Source: JABCZH01 sp963803775
GTDB taxonomy: Bacteria; Acidobacteriota; Terriglobia; Terriglobales; Acidobacteriaceae
Assembly (NCBI GenBank): GCA_963803775.1
Contig: CAWDNS010000003.1
Coordinates: forward strand, 124,001 to 188,000
Direction: 5' to 3'
DNA: 64,000 bases
Part shown: in pieces, positions 46,160-55,044 of the stretch
How positions within the stretch are numbered: position 1 is the first letter of the stretch
Layout: each line of letters begins with the position of its first letter
The notes under the pieces: model-generated
The model's input: the letters and a program-made list of their open reading frames with translations, nothing else
What the model was told of the DNA's origin: nothing
Database searches by the model: none
Translations under genes and position numbers: made by a program

Positions 46160-46768
46160 ATGGACCTTGATATCGATTCGCTGATAATCCGCCCCGGCAT
46201 GTTCGTTGTCAGTCCAGACAAGCGCTACCGCGTTACGGGACAAGAGGAACCAGAAGGCAAGAAACTCGACATATTCAAAGACAAGGAACTTGCACACAGC
46301 GTTTATCAGGCATATGCAATGTGCCACAACAACGCTGTAGATCTGATTTCCGACGCCGAGATTCTTCTCGCAGCCGGTAAATACGCCCGCAGTTGCGCCT
46401 TGGCAATCATGGCGTGGGAAGAACTCGGAAAGTCGCAAATCGCTGCCGACTACTATTCTGGAATACTTACCGACCGCGAGTACAAGGCAGCCTTCAAGGA
46501 ACACCGGGTCAAGACCTCCTACCTGAACCGCGCCGGCGCCATCGACGGCAAATCCATGCTGACCGTCGCATATAACAGCACCTTGGGACACAAACTTGAG
46601 GAGATCAGGCAGACGGCACTTTATGCATCGGCCAAGAACATGCCAAAAGAAGCGATCACTCACGAGAACGCAAAGGAAATCATTGACCGCGTCAACGAAC
46701 ATATACACTACATACGTTTCGCTGAGGAGTTCAACGGGCGCATCGGCTCAAAAGCTCTCTTCAAATAG
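46160..46768 (+). CDS. AbiV-family abortive infection protein
   Basis: The 202-aa protein has the AbiV pattern: a helical body with DAEILLAAGKYARSCALAIM, then AWEELGKSQIAADYY, FKEHRVKTSYLNRAG and HKLEEIRQTALY. AbiV proteins belong to the HEPN group; in Lactococcus AbiV stops phage late-gene translation. The length is normal for the family. It starts 22 bp after the integrase remnant and faces away from the nuclease gene, a defence-like context. Confidence 0.75.
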   Translation: MDLDIDSLIIRPGMFVVSPDKRYRVTGQEEPEGKKLDIFKDKELAHSVYQAYAMCHNNAVDLISDAEILLAAGKYARSCALAIMAWEELGKSQIAADYYSGILTDREYKAAFKEHRVKTSYLNRAGAIDGKSMLTVAYNSTLGHKLEEIRQTALYASAKNMPKEAITHENAKEIIDRVNEHIHYIRFAEEFNGRIGSKALFK

Positions 46769-47178
46769 CATTCACCGCTGGCGAGCTTGCTCGCCTTCAC
46801 TTCAAGAAATTCGCAGGTTTTATAAAAAGGCCCCCCGCAGACGAAGCCGAGAGAGAGCCAGCTGAATCTAACAGCGTGACTTACCCTGTCAATCGCTATT
46901 CGGCGAAGGCACAGAGGTTCCGTCCAAGGGCTTCAGAGAGGACGTCTCAGCAAAAACTATGAGGCAAGTCCAGATTGGTCCTGACGAGTCAGCTCTCCGC
47001 AGCTTTCCAGCAGAACGAGGCCACTGCCGGTGTCCAGATGCTGGCCCGTTTAGTGGTAGTAAATCCTGATAGTTGCGGGTAACCTGCACACAATGGATAC
47101 ATCAACCTTCCGGGAGAAGGCGGATAATGGTTTCAACTATGGCCGGTGATTCGACCCGGTCGCTGAGCCCGAACCCTT
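46769..47178. other. Gap between AbiV and HEPN genes
   Basis: About 410 bp without a supported gene. A perfect seven-base hairpin, GGCGAGC-TT-GCTCGCC, lies at 46780-46795 just after the AbiV stop, but no T-run follows. The rest may hold the promoter of the gene at 47179. Confidence 0.4.
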
Positions 47179-48717
47179 ATGCCCGACACTCGCGAAGAAC
47201 TCTTCTCCATTGTTGTTTTCCCGTATCTCAAGACGTCAGGTCCCGTTCGGTTCGGACCCTATCTGTTTCGGTCTACTGACGATCTGGAGGGACTCAGCAA
47301 AGCACAAGTGACGGCAGTCACCGAGGTGACGGCGATGTTGTACACGCAGAACAATGCGCGTGTACGATCGGCGTCCTACGCTGCGATACCTCAGATTCAT
47401 GTTTCCGGTGTATTCCAAATCCCTGAAGCGTTAAAGCGGGTGCATAGTCTCGTCGCGTATTTGTATGGCACGCCGAATGAGCAGTTCGGAGACCCTTTCC
47501 TTGGATATGAGTGCGCAACATTGCTTGTGCTTACGCCAAGCCGAGTGAGTCGTTTCTTGATTGAGGCGGAGCACCACACCATCTTGGATGAGCCCATACC
47601 AATGGCGTGGGACAACGATTTCGCGCCGGGTTACGACGGTATGCTCAACTTCATGGAGCACTTTTGGGTAGTCAAGGGATCACGGGTCTACCCGCCGGTG
47701 CCGCACATCACGCTCAATATCTCCCAAGACCTCGCTGCTGACTGCGGCGAGTTCCTGCAAGCAGGAACGGGCTATGAGCTGGCGCGATTGCTCACGGATG
47801 ACGCGAGACATATCGGGGAAAGGCTGTTCACCGCTCTGAGGTGGTACAACGGCACCAATCGAGCTGAGGTGAGCGAGAGCGAGGCTTTAGTCAATCTTGC
47901 AATCGCCTTTGAATCTCTGCTCGATCTTCCTACCGGCGAGAAGACGGATCGATTCGTCGATAGTGTCTCGCTCCTGCTAGGCCGCGTTCCAAGATTGAAG
48001 GATTGGGTTCGACAGTTTTACGACGCCCGCAGTCGGGTAGCACATGAAGGCAAGCTCTCGCAGGCGCGCTTCATGATCCCACGACCGGGCAAGCAATCCG
48101 AGCATCTGGTCTACCATCCTCTGCTGGTCTTTGGACGTGAGATTTTCCGCCTCTGCGTCGCCGCGATCACGCATGGCGCGCATTTGGCCGAGTCGAGGGA
48201 CATCGCTGCGAAGCTGAAGACGAACAGTGAGCGTTTTGAAGAATTGTGTCGATTGCTGGATGAGGGGCCGATGTCTGATTCCAAGCGGGCGATCGAGATC
48301 CGTCGCTTGGTCAGTGAGATCAACCGCTATCGCTTCGTCGGCGAATCTGGGCTGTCCGTCGCAGTGATTGTGGGGGCAGTTCAGAGGGCGGTGAAGGGCC
48401 TGATGAATCTGCAGATTCCTTTGACGCGGCTGGAGCAGACTGAGTTATCAAAGTTCGCTTTGGTCAATACCAAGAACGAGCTTGCCGCCTTGGAAGCGCT
48501 CAGTGAGCTTCATACGCGTCCACCTTCACAACAGACGACACAGATTGCCGAGCCGGAACTTACCGTTTGGCAGCTCGTGGACATTGCATGGATGTATACC
48601 TTCCAGAACTATTTCCGACTGAAGAAAATCGAGGACGAAAGAACTCGAAAGAAAGAAGCAGCAGAAGCTGAGGAACAAGCCACCGGAGCAGGTGGTGAAG
48701 AAGCCGACGCTCTGTAA
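47179..48717 (+). CDS. HEPN-domain protein (Apea-like)
   Basis: A 512-aa soluble protein. The first 220 residues are mixed alpha/beta. A HEPN domain follows: SEALVNLAIAFESLLDLPTG, then DRFVDSVSLLLGR and FYDARSRVAHEGK with the R-x4-H signature (R284, H289). The C-terminal 150 residues are helical and end in a charged, disordered tail. Apea-type HEPN proteins are linked to anti-phage and stress systems, usually as RNases; the target here is unknown. The 3' end overlaps a decayed secreted gene. Confidence 0.65.
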   Translation: MPDTREELFSIVVFPYLKTSGPVRFGPYLFRSTDDLEGLSKAQVTAVTEVTAMLYTQNNARVRSASYAAIPQIHVSGVFQIPEALKRVHSLVAYLYGTPNEQFGDPFLGYECATLLVLTPSRVSRFLIEAEHHTILDEPIPMAWDNDFAPGYDGMLNFMEHFWVVKGSRVYPPVPHITLNISQDLAADCGEFLQAGTGYELARLLTDDARHIGERLFTALRWYNGTNRAEVSESEALVNLAIAFESLLDLPTGEKTDRFVDSVSLLLGRVPRLKDWVRQFYDARSRVAHEGKLSQARFMIPRPGKQSEHLVYHPLLVFGREIFRLCVAAITHGAHLAESRDIAAKLKTNSERFEELCRLLDEGPMSDSKRAIEIRRLVSEINRYRFVGESGLSVAVIVGAVQRAVKGLMNLQIPLTRLEQTELSKFALVNTKNELAALEALSELHTRPPSQQTTQIAEPELTVWQLVDIAWMYTFQNYFRLKKIEDERTRKKEAAEAEEQATGAGGEEADAL

Positions 48718-49088
48718 GAGTCGTCCGCTCTCCACCGTTGCAATCATCACCTTCCTGCTGTCCGTACCTGTCAGCGCCAGCTCGAAAGCTCTCTTGCCGC
48801 CCTCCATGACAGCGGTAACTATCGAATCGCGATGAAGCGCCCGGCTGCATCCACACAACTTTGGTCGTTCGCAATGGAGTTGGAACCGATCGTTACGTGT
48901 ATCCGGCAGTCGGCAGTGCCAGCTTTCTGGGCGGGTTCGGTAATGGGAAGTCGGCTTCCGGGAAGATTGGAAATTGCGTTGGCGCTGGCCGCCGACTGCG
49001 AGCGAGTCACGGTCGACTCGTGAGCTACGTTGCGGGGAGCACGCCTGGGCAGGCGCAGCCGACACACGCTCCCGCCGAATCTTCATAG
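48695..49088 (+). pseudogene. Decayed secreted-protein gene
   Basis: A GTG at 48695, behind a GGAG site inside the end of the HEPN gene, starts a signal peptide (LSTVAIITFLLSVPVSA) and then runs into a TGA at 48833. A one-base shift there continues as DEAPGCIHTTLVVRNGVGTD, then RYVYPAVGSASFLGGFGNGK and IGNCVGAG to a stop at 49088. The join reads as one secreted beta-rich protein with a broken frame. Sequencing error cannot be excluded. Confidence 0.55.
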
Positions 49089-49103
49089 CCGAGAACCACT
49101 CGT

Positions 49104-50447
49104 CTACTGCGCTGGTTGGTTGCTCGCGGACGGTTGGTTCAGCTCTTGCTGCAACTGCAATAGTTGGCGCAGTTGCTCAACATTGGCGGAGTTGGATGTT
49201 GGAGTGCTCCGCGCACTTGGTTGCTGATAAACCTGATTGGTCTTGGGGGTCTGCTCGAGGACCACATAGATCGGAGTGTCCGCCGAAATTGTCACCACGA
49301 TGTGCTGGGTGATCGCTAATCGGGAAACCTCCTCATCTCCAGCCTCTCCGACATTGTTGCTGACGCGCTCCCGCATTAGGTCCGACTCGCTCAGCGGCTG
49401 GTTCAGACTGCCTTGTCCCACCAACATCGAGCCAGCTTGGCCGATTCCTGACAGCGATCTGACCAGGACGTTCTTTCCCGTGTTCTTACCCTCAACTTTT
49501 CCTTTGAGCGGCCGCAAGTCCAAACCCGTGGCGGCGGCTTCGATGGGAACGACCGCACCATCCGGCATCAGCAGAGAATCGAACTGGATGTCAACGTAAC
49601 CTGAACGATCTCCGTTCCGGATGTGCCCAACCGCTTTTGCTCCCGCGGGGACAATAATTTCTCCCTCTCGCTCATAGTTGTACTCGATCACCGCCAGGAC
49701 CGGCGTTCGCACTGCGGTGCTGGCCGCTGATTCCAGGCGTGCACGCAATCGTGTGCCAGTGGCCAGACCCAATCCCAGCTCCGGTACCGGATTATTGAAG
49801 AGTTCGCGGGCCTGAGCACTGCCCGCGTTGGCAGAGACGTTTCGCACGTAGATTAGCGAAGACTTCTCCATGGCCTCGCGCTCTGCTTTGCCCAAGTCTG
49901 GAGTCTCGGCACCGACTGATCCTGGCTGATACGGCGGCGCTTGCCAGGGCTGCTGGTCTCCGAAAGGCGGTATCGACCCCAGAGTTCCCGCTCCGCTCGC
50001 CACATTTGTCCCCGCTGCCGGCCTGGTTGCGGTTCGTTGTAGATCTCGTTCGTTCAGGAAGCCTTCGTGAGATTCTTTTGTGACGGGCCGGCCAGAATCG
50101 GTGATCGGAAATAGACTCTTATCGTTGCTCGCGGTGCCGCTCTCCAAGGCCAAGTCTTCAGAAGAAGTGGCGCCACGACTCTTCACTTTCTGTGGCGCGC
50201 CCCGATGGGGCATAGACGTCGCAACGAAGATCAGCAGCGCGATGACGATCGCTCCCGCTCCGATGATTACAAAGCGGTTCTGTTGGATCTGCTGCCGGGC
50301 TCTCTGTTTTGCTCTAGTTGCGAGCCCAGGCAATGGGACGGTTGCGTCCGGAGGGAGTGGCAGATCGTTCTTGCGAGTTTCATTTTCCGCTGGCTCCTGA
50401 AGGACTGCAGCGTTGCCGTTGTCGTTGTGTCCGTTTGGATGAATCAC
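49104..50447 (-). CDS. TrbI/VirB10-family conjugation protein
   Basis: The 447-aa protein has one membrane helix (residues 59-79, FVIIGAGAIVIALLIFVAT), a proline-rich linker and a beta-barrel domain with LGLATGTRLRARLES, PVLAVIEYNYEREGEIIVPA, GDRSGYVDIQFDSLLMPDGA and DIPLRPLKGKVEGK-like text (LDLRPLKGKVEGKNTGKNVL). VirB10/TrbI spans the envelope and joins the inner membrane to the outer-membrane pore of a type IV secretion system. Its start overlaps the stop of the VirB9-like gene by four bases. No VirB4, VirB6 or VirD4 gene is present in the island. Confidence 0.82.
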   Translation of the reverse strand: MIHPNGHNDNGNAAVLQEPAENETRKNDLPLPPDATVPLPGLATRAKQRARQQIQQNRFVIIGAGAIVIALLIFVATSMPHRGAPQKVKSRGATSSEDLALESGTASNDKSLFPITDSGRPVTKESHEGFLNERDLQRTATRPAAGTNVASGAGTLGSIPPFGDQQPWQAPPYQPGSVGAETPDLGKAEREAMEKSSLIYVRNVSANAGSAQARELFNNPVPELGLGLATGTRLRARLESAASTAVRTPVLAVIEYNYEREGEIIVPAGAKAVGHIRNGDRSGYVDIQFDSLLMPDGAVVPIEAAATGLDLRPLKGKVEGKNTGKNVLVRSLSGIGQAGSMLVGQGSLNQPLSESDLMRERVSNNVGEAGDEEVSRLAITQHIVVTISADTPIYVVLEQTPKTNQVYQQPSARSTPTSNSANVEQLRQLLQLQQELNQPSASNQPAQ

Positions 50448-51373
50448 TTTGCACCTCCCGAGACCGGAGCCACAAACGCAATCGGTGCCAGGACCGGACG
50501 GTCGACCTCTTCCGCTTGGGCAACCGCGAGCAAGAGCCGTTCCCGGGATTCCTTGAAGGTAGGCCGGTCGAACACAACGATGCCATCGGCCCTGGCGCCA
50601 GGCGCGAGTCTACGCGAGGTAATCCAGTAGTCCTTGATCGCGACCGGCTCGGCCTTAATCGCTTTTCGATGCTTGTCTTTCGATGTCCCCGCAAGCTGTA
50701 CTTGCGGCGGCAGTACTTCAATGGTCCGTGCAGAAGAGTTCAGAACGGCGAACGGCACGGCCATCTGTTGCTCTTTCTCTATCGCCTGTCCTACCGCAAC
50801 CTGCAGTTGCTTGCCTTCCCAATGCGGATTCTCAATCCGTTCTGCTCTGAGCAAATCCTGCTCTGGTCTGCCAGGCTTCTCTGGGGCAGTGCTGGTTGGC
50901 TGATTGTCTGTAGCAACGTTTTTTGTTTCGCCAACCACAAACACGGGATGAGTCGACGCTATCAGAAAGCTGTGCGGGCGCTCACAGTTGAGGACATAGT
51001 CCACGGGCTCACTACGGTCTGACTTGCCTTGGCTCACCAGGCTCAGCGAGATCTCGTGGCTTCCTCTGGTGGTAATCAGGGCGTTGGTTTGCGCAGGTTT
51101 TGCGCTGGTTGCTTTGAAAAACACCAACTGCGGTTCGGCTTCGGAGTGGTCGGCCTTAAAGGCCCCCGGATCACCCAGTACGACCGAACTGACCTCCTCC
51201 AGCACCCGCACCGAACTGACGTATCCTGGCCGCAAGTGCAAGACCACAACCTGTTCTGGGTCAACATTCAAGCTCACGATTCGCGCTTGCGGAAGATCGG
51301 CCTGCGCTGAAGCTATATGCAGCAGCACGAGACTGACCGTTGTCAGATGCACCAAACTCAAACAAATTTTCAT
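50444..51373 (-). CDS. VirB9/TrbG-like secreted protein
   Basis: A 309-aa protein with a signal peptide (VHLTTVSLVLLHIASAQA) and a VirB9-like N-terminal domain: VVVLHLRPGYVSSVRVLEEV, VVLGDPGAFKADHSEAEPQL, VFFKATSAKPAQTNALITTR. The second half is an unusual beta-rich domain (VPFAVLNSSARTIEVLPPQV). It is coupled to virB10 (ATGA) and to the transglycosylase (ATGA). Assignment as VirB9-like is from the first domain and context; it could be a diverged member specific to acidobacterial elements. Confidence 0.6.
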   Translation of the reverse strand: MKICLSLVHLTTVSLVLLHIASAQADLPQARIVSLNVDPEQVVVLHLRPGYVSSVRVLEEVSSVVLGDPGAFKADHSEAEPQLVFFKATSAKPAQTNALITTRGSHEISLSLVSQGKSDRSEPVDYVLNCERPHSFLIASTHPVFVVGETKNVATDNQPTSTAPEKPGRPEQDLLRAERIENPHWEGKQLQVAVGQAIEKEQQMAVPFAVLNSSARTIEVLPPQVQLAGTSKDKHRKAIKAEPVAIKDYWITSRRLAPGARADGIVVFDRPTFKESRERLLLAVAQAEEVDRPVLAPIAFVAPVSGGAK

Positions 51374-51879
51374 CTCACATCTCTTTCTGAACTGGTGTTC
51401 GTAGTTCTTGGTTTATTTCCGGCTTGGCAGAGGTAAGTTGTTCTAATTCTTGCCACGTAGGCAATTACGTCGGGATTTCGATAGCCGAGGTTTCGTCTGC
51501 CGATTACGTCTTCGCCGGCATAATAGGCGGCAGCCACTAGCCTGAAATCATTGTGAAACTGTTGCATCAGCCATGCGAGGTAGCGCACGCCCCCGGAAAC
51601 GTTTTGATCGACACTGCATCGGTCTCTTACCCCGAGTCGCTGAGCGGTTAGGGGCATTAACTGCATTAGTCCTGCAGCGCCTTTGGGAGAGACCGCGCAT
51701 GCTTGCCAGTGCGACTCGCGCTCGACAATGGCGCGTACCAAGGCGACAGGCACCCGATAATGTTGGGCGTAGGCTACGACGTAGTATTCGGCTTCGAGCC
51801 GTGCCTGTGGTTTGGGCGATTGCGCCCAGCAGATCGAGATTGCACAGAGCGCCTGGGCCAAAATGAATACCAGTTTCAT
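51370..51879 (-). CDS. Lytic transglycosylase (VirB1-like)
   Basis: The 169-aa secreted enzyme has a signal peptide (LVFILAQALCAISICWA) and a soluble lytic transglycosylase (SLT) fold: catalytic glutamate in IVERESHW (E53/E55), GLMQLMPLTAQRLG (residues 70-83), then an NVSGGVRYLAWLM helix and FRLVAAAYYAGE. It opens the peptidoglycan for secretion or conjugation machinery. It is coupled by four-base overlaps to the genes on both sides. Confidence 0.85.
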   Translation of the reverse strand: MKLVFILAQALCAISICWAQSPKPQARLEAEYYVVAYAQHYRVPVALVRAIVERESHWQACAVSPKGAAGLMQLMPLTAQRLGVRDRCSVDQNVSGGVRYLAWLMQQFHNDFRLVAAAYYAGEDVIGRRNLGYRNPDVIAYVARIRTTYLCQAGNKPRTTNTSSERDVR

Positions 51880-52794
51880 GCCGCTTTACCTCGCAGAGCC
51901 TCGGCGCTGTACTGCTGCGAGTCATAGATCAAACTGGCAAAACCATCCCGCAAGAGCAGCTTGCGTCGATCGGCCTCGGTTTTAGCCAGCAACGGCAGGA
52001 GAATGTCTCTCATTTCCGCCGTAATTTGTTCAGTTCCCAGAACTTTGAGTGCCTGCGCGAGGTCGAGAATCTCTGAGACAGAGGGTGGTTTCTCCATGCT
52101 CCAGCCGCGCAAGGCCTTGGCGAGTCCCGCCATACCGGCATGGAATTCGTGTGTGGAATCAGGCGTTCGCAGCGCAACAATCTCTGCTTCCCGCTCTGCG
52201 GTGGGGTGTTCAACACGAAGGTAAAAGCTGCGCCGGCGCAGGGGATCGCCGATGCGCCTCTCTTCATTCGATGTCAACACAACGAAGGGAATGCTCCTGA
52301 GCTTCGATGGTGCCCAGCTTCGGAATGCTCAACTGCCACACGCTCAGCAATTCCAGCAACAAGGCCTCAAATGCGTGGTCCACCTTGTCCAGTTCGTCGA
52401 TAAGCAGGACACAAGGCTTCTCGCACTGCAACGCGCGCAGAAGGGGCCCGGCACTGAAAAACTGCTGGCCGTGCAATTCCGTCCGCAGGGATTCCCAATC
52501 AACATTGGCGGACTTGGACTTCAATTCAACGCAAAGCCTTTGCAGCGGCTCATCAAACTTGCCGATGGCCTTCTCTTCGTTAATTCCCTCGTAGCACTGC
52601 AGGCGCTCAACCAGCGTGCGGGCTGCCTCTGCAACTGCATAGGCCAATTGCGTCTTCCCACTGCCCGCTGGCCCTTCCAGTAGCATCGGTTTATGGAGTT
52701 TCGCCGCCAGGTACACCGTTGTGCTGGCTACCGAATCAGCGATGTAGCCTGTAGCTCGCAGGCCCGCGCTGACCTCTTCAAGCGATGAAAACAC
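51876..52794 (-). pseudogene. MoxR-type AAA+ ATPase with a frameshift
   Basis: The first frame (52794 to 52264) has the Walker A loop LEGPAGSGKTQLAYA (about residues 39-53), Walker B CVLLIDELDKVD, then ends wrongly in SLRCVDIE. The second frame (starting near 52310) continues the fold: IPFVVLTSNEERRIGDPLRR, then RSFYLRVEHPTAEREAEIV, the sensor-1 and lid region. One indel near 52300 would join them to about 305 aa. MoxR ATPases act as chaperones. It is upstream of the secretion operon. It may be a real pseudogene or an assembly error. Confidence 0.7.
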
Positions 52795-52947
52795 CGGTTT
52801 CCTCCTGCGCCCGAGCTGCGCTTTCGGCCCTAAGCGTCACGAAGCTAATACGGAACCAAATTTCGGTCAAATCGGCTCATTCGGCGGACTGTTTTGACCA
52901 AAAAATCATTCTCGGCTACAACTGTGCCAAGTTGGCAGGAGTTGATT

Positions 52948-53349
52948 GTGAAAACACGAACAAGGAAGGAATCGGATTTTGAGATGCACCAGTTGATGGG
53001 CCGAGAAGAGATAATCGAACGGCCGGAGTTAAGCCAGGACGCCTTGAATTCTGGCGAAGGCTCCAAACTATCTCCTATGAGGTATGGAGACAGCATGCAG
53101 CTTTCAACCAACACTCGATCTCCCCACGGGCTGGAACTGACACCGGTTTTCGAGAAGCATTATTCCGTAAGAGAGCTCGCCAACCTGTGGAATTTGAGCG
53201 ATAGAACAATCCGTCGAATGTTTGTTGGAGAACCCGGCGTGGTTGAGTGGGGAGCGTGCGAACGCCGGATGAAAAGGGCCTACAAAACCCTCCGCATCCC
53301 GGAAAGCGTTGCGCGACGGGTACACCGGAGATTGAGAAAAGCGAGCTAA
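52948..53349 (+). CDS. HTH protein, excisionase/regulator-like
   Basis: I chose the GTG at 52948 because AGGAG lies six bases upstream. The 133-aa protein has a disordered N-terminus and a helix-turn-helix in YSVRELANLWNLSDRTIRRM, then GVVEWG and KRAYKTLRIPESVARRVHRR. The pattern is that of the small DNA-binding protein found next to acidobacterial integrases, likely directing excision. It is convergent with the integrase, about 60 bp away. Confidence 0.7.
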   Translation: MKTRTRKESDFEMHQLMGREEIIERPELSQDALNSGEGSKLSPMRYGDSMQLSTNTRSPHGLELTPVFEKHYSVRELANLWNLSDRTIRRMFVGEPGVVEWGACERRMKRAYKTLRIPESVARRVHRRLRKAS

Positions 53350-53408
53350 ATCGTCTCAACATATATCGAAGAACCTGCCAATTTCTTGGGCTGCAGCATT
53401 TCACTCGA

Positions 53409-54827
53409 TCACAACAGGCCGAGATCATCGACGACGCGCCGCGCTTCCAGATGTACGGCCCTGAGAAGAGGTATGTCGGCGGGTATTGCGTGAGCGATGT
53501 CTCCTATGTGCCCTAGCGCCAGGCGGTTCTCTTCAACGCCCATATTCGCCCACGCTTCGCGCTGACGGGCAGCCAGACGTTGCTGCCTTTCCAGTACCCA
53601 GGGAGCATAGTGCTTCTGGGTAATGGTCACGCTCGAATGTCCAAGGAGCCGAGATACCTCTTCAAGCGGCATGCCGGCCAGCAGGTATTCAACGGCGAAC
53701 GTATCCCGCATCATGTGGAGATGAGCCGGTTTTTGTCGGCCGTTCACATCCAAAAACAACTTTGGGAGCATCTCAACTGCCTTAGACAAGATCTTGGAAA
53801 AAATCTTCTGCCAGTTTGACACTTCGCTCTTGCGCTTACTGCGACCGCTCCAGAAGAAATAGTTGGGATCTGTGCAGCTACCTGGAGGAACTTTGCGCAA
53901 TTCATCCGCTACGCTGTGCGGAAGCAGCACTTGCACGGGAGCGCTGGCCTTGCTTTTGACCTTCGCTTGGTAAAGGAACAACGAGTCATCATCTCGGAGG
54001 TTGCTCTTAGGGAGACAAGCTGCATCGCCCGCACGAAGACCGCTCCAGCGCAGAAGTTTGAGGTAGGCGCGTGCGCGGCGGGAATTCGTAGTGTTGCCGT
54101 TCTTTTCCTTGCCCCGGCTGTCATAGTAGTACGTCGCTTCGATGAGAGCGTCGTACTGTTGCCGGCTGAACGGCAGCGTTTGTTCCTGCTGCGGCGTAAC
54201 GTTCTTAATTCTCTTGGCGGGATTCTCCGTGATCCACCCTTGCTCCATGCAGAACCGAAAAAACGTGCGTAGACGCTGGTGCTGGTTATGGCGGGTCGTG
54301 GGAGCACCTGTCCAGGAATGGATCCAGGACCGTAATGTCGGAACATCGAGCTGAGACAGGAGCAAAATGGCAGGCTCTTGGGTCGCGCACCAAGTCAACA
54401 GACGATTCAACGTGAGGTTGTACTTAGCACGGGTAGCCTCCTCCCGATTCAGACGTGCCACTTCCTTGACGAACTGTTCGACCGCAAGAGCGATCTCAAC
54501 CTGTCCGTTGCGTACGTTTATTCTGGCCTCGAGCTGACGTTGCAATTGCTTGGTGGGGTCGAAAGAATCCCGGAGTTCACGCGCTTTTTGTTCCGCCCTT
54601 TCCCAACTGCGCGTCTTTGCGCTTGTCAGCTTGCACTTGCCGTCGCGGTAGACGTACAGCCACTTCACGCAATTGCACCGGGCCCAATCCGGCCTGTCTC
54701 GCTTTGGGCAAGTGCGCTTGTGGCGGGTGTAGACCTTGACGGTTTCGACGGTGCGGCTGACAAGCGCTCCCACAGGGCCAGCCTGGCTGGTGTCTTCACA
54801 CTCACCGATGCTTTCGAGCTCAACCAT
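53409..54827 (-). CDS. Tyrosine recombinase/integrase of the island
   Basis: The 472-aa protein has a cysteine-containing N-terminal part (C40, C51, C53), a SAM-like core-binding domain (residues 115-205), and a catalytic domain with R265 (SGLRAGD), H371-R374 (HMMRDTFAVEYLL), H397 (LLGHSSVT) and the nucleophile Y407 (KHYAPW). All catalytic residues are present, so it should be active. It lies 171 bp inside the right attachment repeat and is the enzyme that would integrate and excise the 37-kb island. Confidence 0.9.
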   Translation of the reverse strand: MVELESIGECEDTSQAGPVGALVSRTVETVKVYTRHKRTCPKRDRPDWARCNCVKWLYVYRDGKCKLTSAKTRSWERAEQKARELRDSFDPTKQLQRQLEARINVRNGQVEIALAVEQFVKEVARLNREEATRAKYNLTLNRLLTWCATQEPAILLLSQLDVPTLRSWIHSWTGAPTTRHNQHQRLRTFFRFCMEQGWITENPAKRIKNVTPQQEQTLPFSRQQYDALIEATYYYDSRGKEKNGNTTNSRRARAYLKLLRWSGLRAGDAACLPKSNLRDDDSLFLYQAKVKSKASAPVQVLLPHSVADELRKVPPGSCTDPNYFFWSGRSKRKSEVSNWQKIFSKILSKAVEMLPKLFLDVNGRQKPAHLHMMRDTFAVEYLLAGMPLEEVSRLLGHSSVTITQKHYAPWVLERQQRLAARQREAWANMGVEENRLALGHIGDIAHAIPADIPLLRAVHLEARRVVDDLGLL

Positions 54828-54998
54828 GTTCTGAAATCCTTCCGGCGAATTTTGCGCAATCTAGCATCGGCCTCAAATCCGCGCAAATGGCCCCGCCTAG
54901 AAAGGCGAGAAGCGCCTAAAGAGGCAAATCTTTTATACAAATTTTTTACACTTGGCTAATGCCGGGAAGGAAAGACTCTCAGAATCAAATACTTAAGG

Positions 54999-55024
54999 TT
55001 GGTTGCGGGGGGTGGATTTGAACC
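54999..55024. repeat. Right attachment-site repeat of the island
   Basis: Right copy of the 26-bp perfect direct repeat, partner of 17825-17850. In contrast to the left copy, sequence to its right (55025-55044) continues to match a tRNA as far as the anticodon loop. The rest of 54828-55347 has no supported gene. Confidence 0.8.
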
Positions 55025-55044
55025 ACCGACCTTTGGGTTATGAG
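54999..55044 (-). pseudogene. 3' half of a tRNA-Met-like gene (anticodon CAT)
   Basis: Read on the minus strand this is CTCATAACCC, a variable region, then T-arm GGTGG-TTCAAAT-CCACC with full pairing, acceptor strand CCCCGCA, A and CCA. The 5' half needed to pair (TGCGGGG acceptor strand and a D-arm) is not found upstream on that strand. The anticodon loop suggests tRNA-Met or the CAT isoleucine type. It looks like an att fragment rather than a working gene. Confidence 0.7.

Larger units (their letters stand above)
17825..55024. mobile_element. 37.2-kb integrated genomic island bounded by tRNA-derived direct repeats
   Basis: A perfect 26-bp sequence at 17825-17850 recurs in the same orientation at 54999-55024. 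On the minus strand it is the 3' end of a tRNA gene (T-loop GGTTCAAATCC, acceptor strand, CC). A tyrosine recombinase (53409-54827) and an excisionase-like HTH protein (52948-53349) lie just inside the right repeat, the expected layout for a tRNA-targeting integrative element. The content is accessory: nucleases, HEPN and AbiV proteins, secreted repeat proteins, a partial type IV secretion operon, IS elements and several pseudogenes. An internal integrase remnant near 46 kb shows that it is composite. Confidence 0.8.
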
